Below the pieces are notes generated by a model. The model was given only the letters and a program-made list of their open reading frames with translations. It did not search any database and had not been told where the DNA came from. A stretch of 64,000 bases of DNA. It comes from Symsagittifera roscoffensis. Lineage: Eukaryota; Xenacoelomorpha; Acoela; Convolutidae. The stretch covers positions 39,703,076 to 39,767,075 of the forward strand of contig NC_087069.1 of the NCBI RefSeq assembly GCF_963678635.1, given 5' to 3'. Of the stretch, positions 12,801 through 27,800 are shown piece by piece. Numbering within the stretch: the stretch's first letter is position 1; each line of letters begins with the position of its first letter. A program made the position numbers and the translations under genes.

Positions 12801-15800
12801 GTAATGCGTTCATTTGAGAAATTGTGCCTACGAATCTTACAGGTGGTAAATGGCCTTTGACAAACCAAAATGGCCCAGGTAATGAATCGTTTTGAAATAT
12901 CGTGGTTCATCAAAGCGATACCTTCGTCAAACTTGATATTAGGTCGTAACGTACAACAAATAACAGTCTACAGAAGCTAGCTACACGAACTTTTTATTTC
13001 AGTTTCTGGTTAGCTCATTTGAAGACCGCTACTAAGCATGAATATAACACGATTTCTGTTACATTTTCGGGTGATACATTACATTAGGTGGTAAGATCAA
13101 TTTGGATAGCTGGATCGCTTTTTGTGATACTTCGCACATTGTTTATAATTTGTTTCAAAAGCCAAATTTTTTGGCAAAAGAAGTGTATATTTTGAATTTT
13201 TAAATAGTATTTCATCTGGCATAGTAATGTATTTACAAAAACTATCTTAGTAGTAGTATAATTGATTGAAAATGAAATGCCTATATTATGCATTATAGTT
13301 CTCATATTCAATACATGCACTGCACTCAAAATTACCAACTATTGTAACATATCACCCATTTTCGTTATCATGAAATTTGATTTCACTTCAAAATTAAGAG
13401 ATATCTCTACGGCTCACTGCAGACCAAATCGGTGATTTACGACGAAATACAGCCTACTCTGAACTGAAAGAATATCAAATGCTAAAAAATGTATAAGCAC
13501 ATGATTCATGGTACGGTTAGGTTATGTAAAATGACACATCTAGTCAACAAGCCAATCATGATTTATGACAATTACATCATCCTCGCATTACCTGCATTTC
13601 AATCTGTCATCAACGCACAATTGCTCAATTAATTGATACATTACATTTCAAACCCCACACGAAACCTTAACAAAACCTATTTTCTTTTCATATCAACACT
13701 CAATTATTAGTGCATCAGCTATTTATTACAATAAACCAAAGCATCGTATCGATCAAACCGAAAAAAAACGAGCTGAAACTAGAGTGTATAAATAGGACAG
13801 CCAAACGAATACTCGTTGGCTTATTTCGTTCCGATCACTTCATGGGTATAAAAGAAAAACATACCAGCCCTTAGGGAGATGGAAAACAATGGCGTGAAGT
13901 GGGCTTTTTCAGCTCGATTTTGGATAGCATAAAGAAAACTTGCAGCTAGTTAAGATTGATATCATAATAATAGGCCGTGATTCAGATTCCAAAATAAATT
14001 CAAAAAGTAATCTATGTCGCAAAAACTGGTCTGATTTTATTTCGTTTTCGACTTTTTGAACCGGAAAGCCTGAAATTACAATCGAGTTTTTCTTTTATTT
14101 TACATTATTTAGCTATCACAACCTAACTCTTGCAGCTTAATACATTAATTCAAAAAAATACTTCAATCCCTCTAAAAAACTGGAGCGGATGAAAAAAAAA
14201 ACATGGTTTTTTCAGTATTTAAAATATTTTAGTTAGTATTTTTTTAAGCTTTTGTTTTTAATTTTTTTTTGTTTTTCAAGCAAGTAGCTACCACCAATAA
14301 GAATCGGACTGGATTGAGTGATATATCATAATAAGTCATTTGATAATGATTCGAACGACAAAATAAGTTTCGTAAAATTGATCCAGTATCGAGAAAAACA
14401 GATTTAAACGTGTTGACCTTTATCTATATTCGTGCAAATAAAGCGAGCGAGTAGGCTTATTTATGCAATATTAATTACAATAGCTTATTTATGCTTAATT
14501 CAGGCCTTGAAAATTCAAATTTATTCGAATATAATTTTTTAAAATAGATTTTTAGAATAGAAATTAAAAATTTGATGTTTTTAATGTTTGTTTTTTTGTT
14601 ATTGTCAATTTTCTAAAAAAAAATAGTACATTTTGCCTATTATACTTTCACTGTCGAATATGCCTAAATTCTGGTGAAGTCGGAGCGGTGGTGAAGTGGT
14701 TAGGTCTCCGCCTCTCAATCGAAAGGTCGGATGTTCGAGGCCCACCATGATCCGTGCTCGTTGCTTGAGGGTGAAGCAACATTACCCAGCCCAGAAAAAT
14801 AACCAAAAAAATTGCATGTAGTTCTTAAACAGGGGCGCAACAGCGGTTCGCCGTGATGAGTTGTACAGCTCTTGTGTTGGTCCTTTCTTCCGTGGATAAA
14901 TGTTCTTAATCGTAATCGAATTCGTATAGATCCTTTTATGACACCAAGCAAAAAAATGCAACTCGAATTGAAAAACTTTTTTTTTGTATTTTTAGAGATT
15001 ATGGTCGGAACACCATGTGCTACTTGTACAGCAACCGGCTAGTTGGGTTCAATTATATCTCTTTTGATTATAATTATTAAGCAGCCTCATTTAGATCGTT
15101 TTCTCTGTTCTATTGTTTTTTATTGGATGATTGTCTAGTTTGTACATCGGCTAATTTCATGCGACCATAAGCAGGCCAAGAAAAAAATTTGAAACCATAG
15201 AGCCACATTAATCCAAGAGACGGCTTAGAATTAGCCGGTACTTTTTATTTTTCCCTTCTCTGATTTCCAAATCACCTGTCGTTTTATTGACAAAATAGGA
15301 GTAAAATTGAAATTTTACTCCCATTTGGTACATTCCAAAATTAAATATTTGTTTTGAATGCGGCTCCAGGTGAATGTTTTTAAAGCAAATTACAGCGGTC
15401 AGTTCAATTCAAATTGAATGCATGAACATACTAAAGCTAGGGAAATTGAATTTTATAAGTACATATTTACATCTAGGATCCTAATGCTGTTTAACTTAAC
15501 GCAGAACAGGAAAAAAAAGTTTTCATCAAGTAATTTTCTGACCAGAAAAAGGTTTATAGATTTCGCCAATCAAAGAGCGTGATTAAGAGTTAAAACGCTA
15601 CCTGTGAATTGAAATTTTGCACCAAAATATCCAATTATCGAACCAAGTAGTTGTTTAGTAGTACCACAAATGGTCTCTCATTCGACTAAATTATCAAAAT
15701 TCGCTAACTTTCAGTAACAAAAATAAACTAACATCATCAATTGGCAAGTCTTCCCCGCCCACTCCATCGCCTCCACTATTCACCCCCTGGCTGTTATTCT

Positions 15801-18800
15801 TCAGTGCCTTCTGGTCACGTGATGTTGCCGATCTGGCCAATTGAGGTTTAGTCGGGAACCCTTCCATACCTCCGAGCCCAGAGGAAACTCCTCCGGTTTC
15901 GAATCCAGAGTCCAACCCACTCGAACTGTGGTTGCTGTTTTGGTCTGCGAAGGCCTTGGCTTGCGAAATCTTGGCTGAAAATTGATACTCTCACTAAGAT
16001 TTTCAGTATTAAATAACAATAGAATCAATGTCGAGATTAAATGTTTCTCATTTAAATCTACTAAAAAGCGCGCAATCAACTCGCAAAGACTAATTTGAAC
16101 GAGCTAAGTAACTACGGATGTCTGGAGTAAACATAGATGAGTGAAACGCATCTATATTTCTCTTTCTTTCTAATTATAACTGAAAATAATCGTATCTACC
16201 TGATGACCTACCATTCTTTTCATCATCTAAAAACATCATGTTTCGAGAAAGAGACCGAAGAGTAAGATAGGCTTCGTTTTAAACAAGTGTTTCAAAAAAC
16301 TATCCAAAAAATGGGATAAACTGTTTTGTATATTCTGTTCTGTCGCTTTTATTAGCATTTTTTTTTTAAACTAATGCACGTCGTTGTTCAGCCAGGGAAT
16401 AAATATCAAACACATCTTATCGGAGCATACAAAATTACTGGGTCGAATTCCGATGAGGGCCTAAAACTTGACGTCCAAGAAATAATAACGGCGATTCGCG
16501 TTTAATATATTTTTGTATTACCACTGAAATATTTTCAGCAACGCATAAAAATGCAATTTAAGAAAAAAAGTAAAGAGCAAGGACAGAAATAAGACGAAAA
16601 TAATCCGACGTTCATCATCGAGGATTGAATCTTCGATCCAATTTCTTACCCTTCCCTTGGACCAACGTAGGACTACTATTCACTCCTTGCCACATCTGAT
16701 AATTCTGATCATGATGTTGACTAGTGCTATTGTTACTGTAATTATTGTTGTCATTAGTGTTAATATAATTGTTGTATGGGTGTCCCCCTTTGACTCCAGC
16801 TACTCCCATAGAAACCCCCCGCCCTACTGGGCCTCTTCTCTTTCGCATGGGGGCCAGATCGAAAGAGGAGCATGATGAGTAAGAACACAGAGATGTCGAG
16901 GTTGACGTGGTTGAGATTTTGCTACTGGGCACTAGATCTTTAAGCAGCAACAATTTTTACTCGGTTAGTTACGAGGCAACCATTGGTTTGCTCCTAATAA
17001 GAGGGCGAGGCAACAAAAACCAATCCAGTAAAATAACGGAGAAACTGAATTTAAGAGTTTTAAGAAAAGACAATATGGTCTTACGTTTTTTAAATACAAT
17101 TGAGTTTACTGTTTTGTTTCGGGAATATTAAAAAACGGACCATAAAACTTCTTGATAATTTATTGGTGCCCAGGGAATAGCTTTTATATTTTCTATGTCA
17201 GCCCGGAACAATTTAATAATTATATGATAGGAAAACATAAGTATTGGCGCTGACCTGATGTGTCCGAGTGTGGCCTGGCTGTATGCCTCATCGATACGTA
17301 GCCTGAAGACAGATTGGAAGACTCCAGCTCCTCCGAGTCTAAACCAGACACAATTCTATTAGAATTACAAAATATCATTAAGTTCATCAGAATTGCCAAT
17401 TGCCAACGTAGAATTGGAAAAACCTAAGTCAAGGAAAACTCGAAAGACTCAAATTAAATCCTTAACAATTTTCATCATTAACATCAATGTCATAACATCA
17501 TCAATCAATTTAATCAGAAATAAAATACGATCTATACAAAAAAAATGAACTCGAAATGAACTCAGATACAAAAAATCTGTTAATACTATTTGCTTCGAAC
17601 TAAATTACCACAGAAACTATTTTGGTCATATTATAGAAGAAAAAAAATCTTATCATTGGAAGTACTGTTCATAGTCATTTCAATGTTTAAGTCAAAATCG
17701 CGATGTAAATATGCTCTAAAACCAATTTTTGATCAGTAAAGTAGTTTTAAAAAGTCAAAAATTACCATAAACGCAAAGTGTACATGAAAAAGTTATTCTC
17801 GGACACATGATCATTATATTTCAAATCAGGAGCCAATTTGCATCAAAAGAGCGTCAATATTTTCTCGCTAAGTCAGACATTTTAGTCGAATTCATCTACT
17901 TGAAATTAATTAAATAATCAATTTAAGTGTACGTCGTAAATTATACCTGTTCTACTAGCTGAAAATGACCAAATTATTCAAACGTTTTCATGCAGTTAGT
18001 TGATTGTGTCACTTAGAACACAACAAAAACCCCTTTTGCTTTCTCCAAATTTACAAAACTAAGGCAAGGAAGATTAAAGCTCTACCACTTTAGGCTTTCT
18101 CATTTAATGAGCTCTTCAAAAACCAATTAGACGAAGAAAAAAAAACAGACAACAGACATTAGAAAATAAAATCAAGGGAACCGAAAAAAGTCTGCAATTG
18201 GTTTAAAAAATTTTCTAAATCTTCGCAGCAATATGAACATATCACCTAAAAGCTCTTGAATATCAAAAAACCCTGGAGCCAGACAACTTTCTTTTCACCC
18301 AAAGGCGAAGGAGAGCTTCACACCACTTGCGATACAAAAATGAACGACTATCGCTAATTGCATAAGACCCGCAAATCAAAAAATTAAAAACAACTTCAAA
18401 TTAATCTACCAAGCCAATCTACGAGGCTTCTAAGCCAATTTTTTTACTTGCCATAATTCGGTTTTTCTTAAACGATGAAGGGACCCATCTTTCGCAGTAG
18501 TTTTACAGGGACCCAAGTATTATACTTGTACAATAATTGCTGTTTCTGAAGGAAAAGACCAAAATAAACAGTCGATCACATCCGATTTAAAACTTTCGGC
18601 TCCGCTTGTACTTGTTTTACAAATATACATGGTTACAGAGCTTCTCCGTCCAAAATTGTTTTCAACAACCATAACACATTCAAGAAAATTCTCCAAGTCG
18701 GACAATTGAAGGTTAAATAATCATCGAAACAAAACTTACCAAGCGGTAGCAAAGCCGATAAATCTTGAGCAGACACGCGCAGCGCCGAAAAACAATCATT

Positions 18801-21800
18801 CCCCTCAAACCATTTCAATTAAACGTTTCTGCTCCTCAAACGACTCAAAAGAGGCTTCTAAGCCAAAAAATAATTTATATATGTTGCGACAACTTATACG
18901 GCAAAGCCATTTAAGCAGAATAAAAAGAAAATGAAAACGAAAAAAAACGATACACTGAAATCGAAGCTGGTAAATTTACAACCAACGTAAAATTTTTTTG
19001 AATAGAACGGGAAATTAAAGAGCAGATATGCTTAAAAACTGTCCGTTCCGTTGACGAAAGAACAGATCGAGATGATCACCAATTTGATTTATTCAGTTAA
19101 CATATCTATTTAATGGGGGAAAACAATCTAATACCCGATTGCAACACCCCTACTTATCGCAAGGGTTAAAAACAAAATTGTGAAAACTACATCGAAATGT
19201 GATTTTTCCTCATTCCATTGAAACTTCTTTAATTCACACTAAAGCCACTTTGAATGTTAGTTCCACTTGAACTTTTGTGACTTGAGAGCTCAATTTGTCT
19301 TCCGTTTGTCAAATGCATATAAAGTAACAATGAAGGGAAATCTGACGTTTTTCGTGACCTTTACACTTTTGCTGTTCGATAGTAGAGTTTGCCTTTCTTT
19401 CAAAAATAAATGAAGGGAACTTGAAAAAATCAGAAGTCAAGCCTCGAAAAAATAAATTTGAGCCTGGACAAATTTTAGGTTTTTTCTTGAAAAAAATCAC
19501 CACGATCTATATATGAGTCTCTCTGATCTACGTTCATCGACTCTTAAAAAGGAAAATCTCTATTTGTTGATGCTTTTAAAAATAAAAAGATATGGCTTAA
19601 TAGCATTTGTTCAATTTAAACCTAGAAATTTTGCTTTGCACTCACTGTAAGCTCTGGTTCTTCCGGCAAAATTGTTTCGATTCTTCGACGGAGGAATGAG
19701 AGGTTTCTGAAACACAAACATACACAAGATCACAACTAGATAACGCTGCTTCTACTCTATTGAAACCGAGAAGGTACAAGTATGATAGTTTTGACCCCGA
19801 ATGCGTATTTTTTTACTTGCCATAATTCGGTTTTTCTTAAACGATGAAGGGACCCATCTTTCGCAGTAGTTTTACAGGGACCCAAGTATTATACTTGTAC
19901 AATAATTGCTGTTTCTGAAGGAAAAGACCAAAATAAACAGTCGATCACATCCGATTTAAAACTTTCGGCTCCGCTTGTACTTGTTTTACAAATATACATG
20001 GTTACAGAGCTTCTCCGTCCAAAATTGTTTTCAACAACCATAACACATTATCAACCGTTTTTATTGAACCCCTTCTTATTTATAATTTAAAATCAAATTC
20101 TGGAAACTACATAATTACTCCTCGAAGTCTAAAACTGAAAAACAGGATTGTGCATGATCATATACGATCACGTCTTTGATAAGCGTATTTTTTTGCAAAG
20201 CATGTCTGCAAGCCAAAAATTTAAGCGTCAAATCAAACATTCTTTTCTTATCAAAGCTACCGTTTGAAAACATCCCAGCTTTTCCTACCATAAATCTCTT
20301 ACGTTACTTATCCGGCAAATACCACTCAGATGCATATATATTTTCCTCAAACAGCAAAATAAAAAGCAGTTTTATAGCAGCAAAATCAAATTGAGCATCG
20401 TATGAATTTTGAATTTGATTATTTTTGTTCAAACAGCGAGGAAACGATAAAAACATAGCTGTGTAAATATGATTTCTAGTTTGCTGATTAAATATTATTT
20501 AAGAGAAAGGATAGAAAAATGTGGAAAAATTCTGTTCAAGTTCGATTCGAAACAAAAACTAACAGATGAAAATATTTTAAACGTGCTAAATGTTTCAGTT
20601 TATTGCCTTTGAATAATTGATTATCTACCAATATGAACAAAAACGACATTAAAAAATCAAATTGGTACAGAAAATGGAATTAACAGAAACCAAACAACTA
20701 AAGGCTTTAATTTAGTACTGAAAGCGTGAAAGGTACAGCCAAAAATAAAAAAATTAGACCAGACCAAAAAACAAAATCAATAGAAAAAGATTTAATTCAG
20801 ATCAAGTTTATTTTGTCGAAGAAACAATACTTTTTCAGAAATTAGCAGGAAAAAAAACTGATTAGCAAAACCTTGAAGATTCATGAACTAACGATAATGC
20901 AAATACCATTAAAAAAATAATGCATTAACTATTAAAGGCTTGGGTCAATTAATCTGCATGTGCAATGACCTCTTATTTAAAACAATCGATTGAAAAACAA
21001 CCAGAGATAATCCAGCTTCAAGTTACACTACCAAAGGTATAATATATTAAAATGCCTCTTGTTTATGTGGATACTATTCAACACACAAACATAAATATTA
21101 CAAATAATATCTAAAAGAAGACATCTTTCTGACGCTTTTCTCTCCAATACTCACTTTACCAAAAATTTTCACAAAAAACTTGTACTCATGATTATAGATT
21201 TAAAAAATATTGCATATTGATCTAGTTGGTCACGTTCTGAAAACCTCTCAGATTTACCTACAAAAACTTAAACCAGACAGTCTTTGCAATTGAACAATAG
21301 ACAAAAGTAAAAGCTACCGAGTCTTAATCTATAATCTCCGACTTAAAGCACAACTTCATTTGAAATTCGAGACAGTTACCACATTAGACCTAGACGCCCT
21401 TGTCAGTGACATGATTAAGTTGACCATTGACGTAAGATACGTAAGTCTGAATGATATCAATTTTTGTAACAAGGCACTAGATTATCCAGGGGTCCTATCT
21501 TACATTATCTTGACGATAGGTGAGGGAGAAAGGCAGTCGATCTTCGGCTTATAAAACACAATTAAAGAAGAGTCAATCAGTGCGCAATTAGCCCAGAATG
21601 TTCCGACAACAGTTATTTCTGTATTGAACGAAACCAAGGAAAAAATTGCTCGATTTGTTTTTCAAACTTCAGCCAATTCTTTATGCTTAAAAATATTAAA
21701 ATATTTAAACAAAATAGGTTACTTGACGTAAAAAAAAACATAGCCAACATACAGCTCAGAAGAAGTCAACGAACTCAAAAACCGGGGTCCAAATTAATTT

Positions 21801-24800
21801 ATGAAGTAACCAGGATATCAAATCTCAAGGGATACATGAGGGCTCACAAGGACATCGAAACGGCATTCGAATGAAATTATACTCAAAAAATGAACAAGGA
21901 TAGCCTAGTAGCACAGAATGTTCCTACCACAGTAGTTTAAGTAGAAAAATGAAAAATACAGAGAAAAATCTTTACTTTGAATAAGTCCTAAAATAAATTT
22001 AAAAAATTTTTACAGCTCATTGTATTTTAGGGTGACTGATTTAATTTTAAAAAAAAGATGAAGTGATAATAGGTAAAATGTTGTTGAAATTGTAGTCGAA
22101 ATAATTTAGAAGGTCAGGTAATCAATTTGAAAGTGTGAGAGTGATCGAAACATCAAAGAAAAACTTGAACATAAAACGAAAAAACATATTTTCAGTAGCT
22201 TCTCGAAAAAAAAAATGCGTCTAATTCAGGTAACCAGACAACGCATACACAAGATATTTTTCAGCCGAACACAAAAAGGAATAATTTGATACACAGAGGC
22301 GAAGCGGAGCTTCACACCACCACTACGACATAAAAATAGCATTACAAACTAGCAGACGGGAAAGAAAAAGATGACCACTATGTCCAAAACTAATAGAAAC
22401 AAATTCGATTAAAAAAACTACTAAAAACTTCAAAATTGTCTGGACTGAAGTTCTGAAAGGGGAGAACAATTGATGGCGTTTAATAAAGATCCAAAAAAAA
22501 TGCCATCCAAAAAAAATGCTTTTTTGAGCGATCCAGAGGGGAATGACTCTTGAAATGACCAAAAATAGGCAATTAAGCCATGAAACATAGGCCGATATCT
22601 TTTTGGCAGCACAAAACTTTAAAACGAAAAATAAAATAAAATATACGAAGTCAAGGCTAGTAAAATTACAAACAGCAGAAATAAAGCAAAACAATAAACG
22701 CAAGTACAATGTAAACTGCGTAAAACAAAAAAAATCTAAGATGTGGCAACTAAGCCGAAAAAACATAAGCAGACAAATAATACGCCGACAATTTGTTTGA
22801 AACGGAATATTTCCCGTTTAAAAAACATGTACTGTCAGATTGAAAAACGCTGAGAAAATTTAATTCACTGCCAGCTGAAAATAGAACCATTTCTAGTTTT
22901 GACTATTCTGTGAACCAATTTATTTAAGGGAAAAATAAAGTCTAGTACCCGATTGCAATACCCAAGCTGATCGCAAGGGTAACACAGAGGTGAAGCGGAA
23001 CTTCGCAACACTTGCGATTCAATTAAAACATTGCTTTACAAGAAGTTGAAAAAGGAGGCCAAGTTTTTATGAATAATTAAGGTTAAAAAAGTTCATAAAA
23101 ACATCTACAAAACTTCATACTTTTGTCTCACATAAATTCATAAGCAAGCCTTGAGCATCAATGACCGGTCGGCAAACATGCCAAAAAACTTCAGTCAAAC
23201 CTCGTTAAGCCGAAAACAAAACTGTTATCATTAAAAAAAATTCAAGCTATAAGTTTTCAAAATCAATTTTTTTGCGTCCCATCCCTTCTGAAACTGGCAA
23301 AAGCAATTTAAACATTCGCCTGTGAACCTACGCAATATAAGTTGACTGAGCCAGTATAACAGCCCGAACTCACTTGAACGAAAACAAAATATTCAGAATC
23401 AGAGCTGGTGAATTTTTATTTACAATTTCAATGATAAAAAAAATTGCTTGTATCAAAAATAAAAGAAACCCAAGCTTAAAAGAAACCCAAAAATTAAATA
23501 CTACTTCAGATGAGTATTTTTCTTCGAATTTTCAAGAAATTGAGTATGGCTGAGGGCTGAGGAGTGAAAATCGGTAGTTTGAGAGCAAAAAATTTTTGCA
23601 AAAAAAAAGTGAAAAAATTCCAAAGCGTCTAAAAACAATTAAATACATTTGAATAAATTCCATAAATTTTTATTATACCGGTTTTAATTTTATACAAAGT
23701 CTAGGAAAAAATGCTGAACAAAACTGTTTAACTTTAAATTAGCAACGGAACAAAACTTACGAAGCGGAAAGAAAGCCCTATCTTTGAGCAGAAACCAGTT
23801 GAGCCAAAAAAAATTGTATTTATAAAAAGCTTTTTAAAGTTTCAACTACCCCTGAAACTACAGTACACATCATTTTCAACCACCATGATACTAGCTTACA
23901 GCACAAGAAGAATCCGTGATAAGGAACCATGCAGGCAAAATTTGAGGCATCCCATTCAATTTCTGCCGGAAAATAAAATTTTAATTTGATACACACTGAA
24001 AAAAACGGCAAAAAAAACAGCTCTAATGGGGACAAAAAAAGCTCTAAAACAGCTCTAAAAGACAAGACTAATAAAAAATTCTGATGTGCTGGAATTGAAA
24101 CTCGACCTCAATAATTACCAGTCACACAACCTAGCATCTTGCGCTATAGTCGCTTAACGATCTTCAATTATTACCCACATATTAACCAGATACAAAAGTA
24201 TAATGCTAATGCAGCAAAAGTATACTAAGATATAATGATCCTTTATTTAAGATTTGAGTTTTAAAAAAATAGGTATTAAGACTTCTTAATAATACACTAT
24301 GCTCCACTTGTATAAATAGTTTTCCAGTTTTGAATGTCGAATAAAAATATATCACGTTTCAGTTTTTGAAGTTCATAAAACTTACCCTACTGACAAAACT
24401 GATTGAGGAAGTATTTTTCCGCAGGGAAAACTTAAAAACCAACTTTGCAACAATCAATAATTAACAATCAATCAGTGCGTTCAGTATTTGCTTTCCAATC
24501 AGCAATTGATTTTCCAAAAAAAGTTTTACAAAAACCTCAAGTCTTACCGCAAACAAAAAATTGAGCGTGATTTAATTCCAAGACCTTTAGCCAAAAACAT
24601 GAGTCAATTTTTGAAAACAGAAAGTTATTCAAATTTTTCGTTAAGTTTACTTTTTTGCTGTTTGACTTCCTTTTACTAAACAAAATGAACTGAAAATCAC
24701 TTCGTTCTTGTACTTTTAAAAAACCAACAAACAATTTTCCAGCAAACATTTTAAAACAGCTAAGAAGCACCGGTGCTCATCACAGAAACCAAATGAACTT

Positions 24801-27800
24801 CATTTGAACAGGCAAAAGACGGCAAAAAAATGATTCTAAGCACTGATTCAAACGTTTCCTTTAACTACTCAAATTGAGAAAACTTGATCAATAGTTAATT
24901 GTTAGTTTTTTTTGCTGGGATATCTGAAAATTAATTTCCATTTTATATACGGAAAGTCGATAACGTTTTTTTGCTACCTTTACACTTTTGCTCTTCGATT
25001 GTGGAGTTTGCTTTTCTTTTAACAGAGGAAATGAAATGAATTTAAAAAATCATGAGTCAAACGTCGAAAAAGTACATTTGAGCCTGGACAAAATTTCAGA
25101 CCATTACTGAAAAACATAACCAACTAAAGTTGGCAAAGAGTAATGAACGCAAGTAAACGAAAAAAAAGACTTTGTTGAAAAAATCTCAACTTTCGAATTT
25201 CAGAGAAAAAAATAGATGCCCTTTAAGATCTTCGAATTTCTATAACAATTTATGGCGCTTTTTTGATAACATGAACCCAACTAGAGAAAATTAGATCAAT
25301 GGGTAAAGATTTTATTCCGCTGCAAATCTAAAAACTAAATTCCACTTTCGAAACTAGAAATTGTTCACGCTTTTTCGCGCCATTTCCAAGTTAGTTTTTG
25401 GAGAGTCCTATTTACGTCACTTTCAGCAGATGAATTTCAATTGAACTCAAAAAAAGGCATAAATACCTACGTGCATTCATAGATGCATTAGTATGTATGA
25501 ATGCACATCGGTAGTAATTAAAGTATTTTAAGACTTTTTCTGAAGAAGAAAACAAAAAATCAGCAAGACCTATATAAGAGTCTTCACTAACTCTTAATAA
25601 TGGTTGTATTTACCAAATATAAGATACATGGTACAAAGTTAAGCGACTTGGTTTAGAAGAAAAATTTGATTCGTAGGGTCTTTCCAATAACAGCAACCCC
25701 CCCCCCTCCCGTAATTAAATCAGATGAAACAAGAAAAAATTTTTGCCTATAAACCTTACATATATGCAGCATAACAAAATATGGATGCATGCACTTTTGT
25801 GTGAATGCTTTTTTGATTTAAAATAAAACGATTGTTCTAGAGTAAATTAAAAAAACAGAGGGCGTCTATAACGGGAAGAACCGATTTGCAGTTTTTGCTT
25901 GTGTGCATATGAGACTAATATTAGGTCAGGGTCGTATATTAGATCGCAAGCGTAAAAACTTCTAAGATCTGTTTTACCGACAAGTGTTCGTGTGCTTTAC
26001 ATAGAAACTCTTACATAGAATGTGCTTTACATAGAAAACGTCCTTTTAATGCGGATAAAAATCCCAGAACCAAAACTATGCAAAATAAGAAACGTTTTAT
26101 GAAAAGGCCTTACTACTATAACACAAGCTCCACTGACTAACTAAACAGAAAATTCGAACCGCTATCGATGGTTTCTAGAGATCCTTTTCTGCTACTTTTA
26201 GTGACCTTAAAAATTATATTCCTGTGATGCATAAAAAAGAGACACCAAGAACATCCAATTTTAAGCTTTTTGAGATCCAATTTTAAGCTTTTTCAGGCCG
26301 GTTTTAAACTTTTTTCCAATTTATAGGACGGTTTTCAGAATAAATTTCATTGCTTTTGAAAACTCCACATACAAAATTGAGATAGATTTATTAACCTTGA
26401 ACCCATTGGGTAGATGATCCATGTTTGCGTCGTTAATGTTACCATTCCCTCCTCCCTCTCCTGTATTATTCTGCGCCCCTCCTGAGCTCCCGTTATTATG
26501 ATTACTACTGAAGGTGTTCACCTCTCCCCACGGTAGTTTTTTACTCGCACTGTTAAGCACCACTGCTCTTCTCTCTGTAGCACTACTTGGCGTACTGTCA
26601 CTTGCTACACTTTCGCTGTTGTTCAGCAGTGACGAGTTTGGGTCGCCTGAACAGAATGGAGAGCATGTGAAGAAATTTTATATATAGTTAAAGCCAAATT
26701 TTAGGTTTAAGTAAAATTTAAATTACCTAAATTTGTCCAAATCTGTTTCTTTTGACGTCAGTGACTAATTTTTACTCGTTTCATGATGTAAAATGAGCAA
26801 GAGCGGATTTAGATGGGGGGGGGGGGCTCGCCTTCAGGGACTCGACCTTCTTACCAACCAAACAGGGTCTTTAAAATGTTCTGGCAGCGCTCGAAAAATC
26901 AATTTGCTCGACTTGAAAAAAAAGGTCAAAAAAATTTCTCAAACTTTTTGAAAACCCCTCCCCCTCCTGAAAAAGCGTGCCAAAAAATTTGATGAAACTT
27001 GAACTATTTTCGATTCGGCCACTCATGAATTGGCTGAAAACATTAATTAAAAATTGATGAGCTTAATTTATTAGAAACAAACTTATGGATTCCTGATTTT
27101 TTACAGAATATACGCAGTCTGTTTGAAAATTGCTATAATGAAAACTTACCTAAGTTTTGTTAAAATCATTCAAATATTCAATTATTTACAAGTGTAATCA
27201 AGGTAAAATATAATTGCTAGAGGTTGAAAATGTTTTCAAACAGGTTAATAAAATTGCCATCTTCAGTAAACGCCATTTCCCTCCTAAAATCATAAACTTT
27301 GAGCTCCACTGAAGTTTCAACTACGTCAGCTAAAAGCCACAAATGACCGGTTAAATCATTTATCATAATTCAAAATCAGACAGGTTATTTTAAAACTTTT
27401 ATGAAGTAAAATTTTGCTGGTCAAATATCTTATTGAAGTAAAAGGACATATCTTATTAAATAAAGAGGCGAAGCTAAGCTTCGCACCACTTGCGATACAA
27501 CACAAACATAGAAAAACATAGGTCGGAAAAAATGATAACGTTGAAAAATTCAGACGACCTAAAATTGCCACATCTCTCGATAAAAGAAAACTAGGGGCCC
27601 AACTGAGAGGTACCTGTTTGATATCTTGAATTTATATTGATGCGGGAGGAAATGATTAATTTCAAAAAAAAACTACCCAAAACCTTAGTTGTTTCTGTAC
27701 TAAAATAAGTTCAGAATTTTCCCAAGGACATTTTTTAAATAAAAAACTAACGTATTGCCGCTTCTGCAGGGAAAATTGTCGCAATCGATTCTTTCGATAA

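Noticed and set aside
14676-14760. Functional tRNA gene
   Set aside because: Box A and B are present, but the acceptor and anticodon stems do not pair properly and the block recurs with a SINE body.
21360-21874. Plus-strand frames that could be an intron-nested gene
   Set aside because: Short, unlinked, AT-biased and without motif or splice support.
22323-22766. 147-codon minus-strand frame rich in Phe and Leu
   Set aside because: Lies in a dispersed AT-rich repeat, resembles translated poly-A/T sequence and has no homology pattern.
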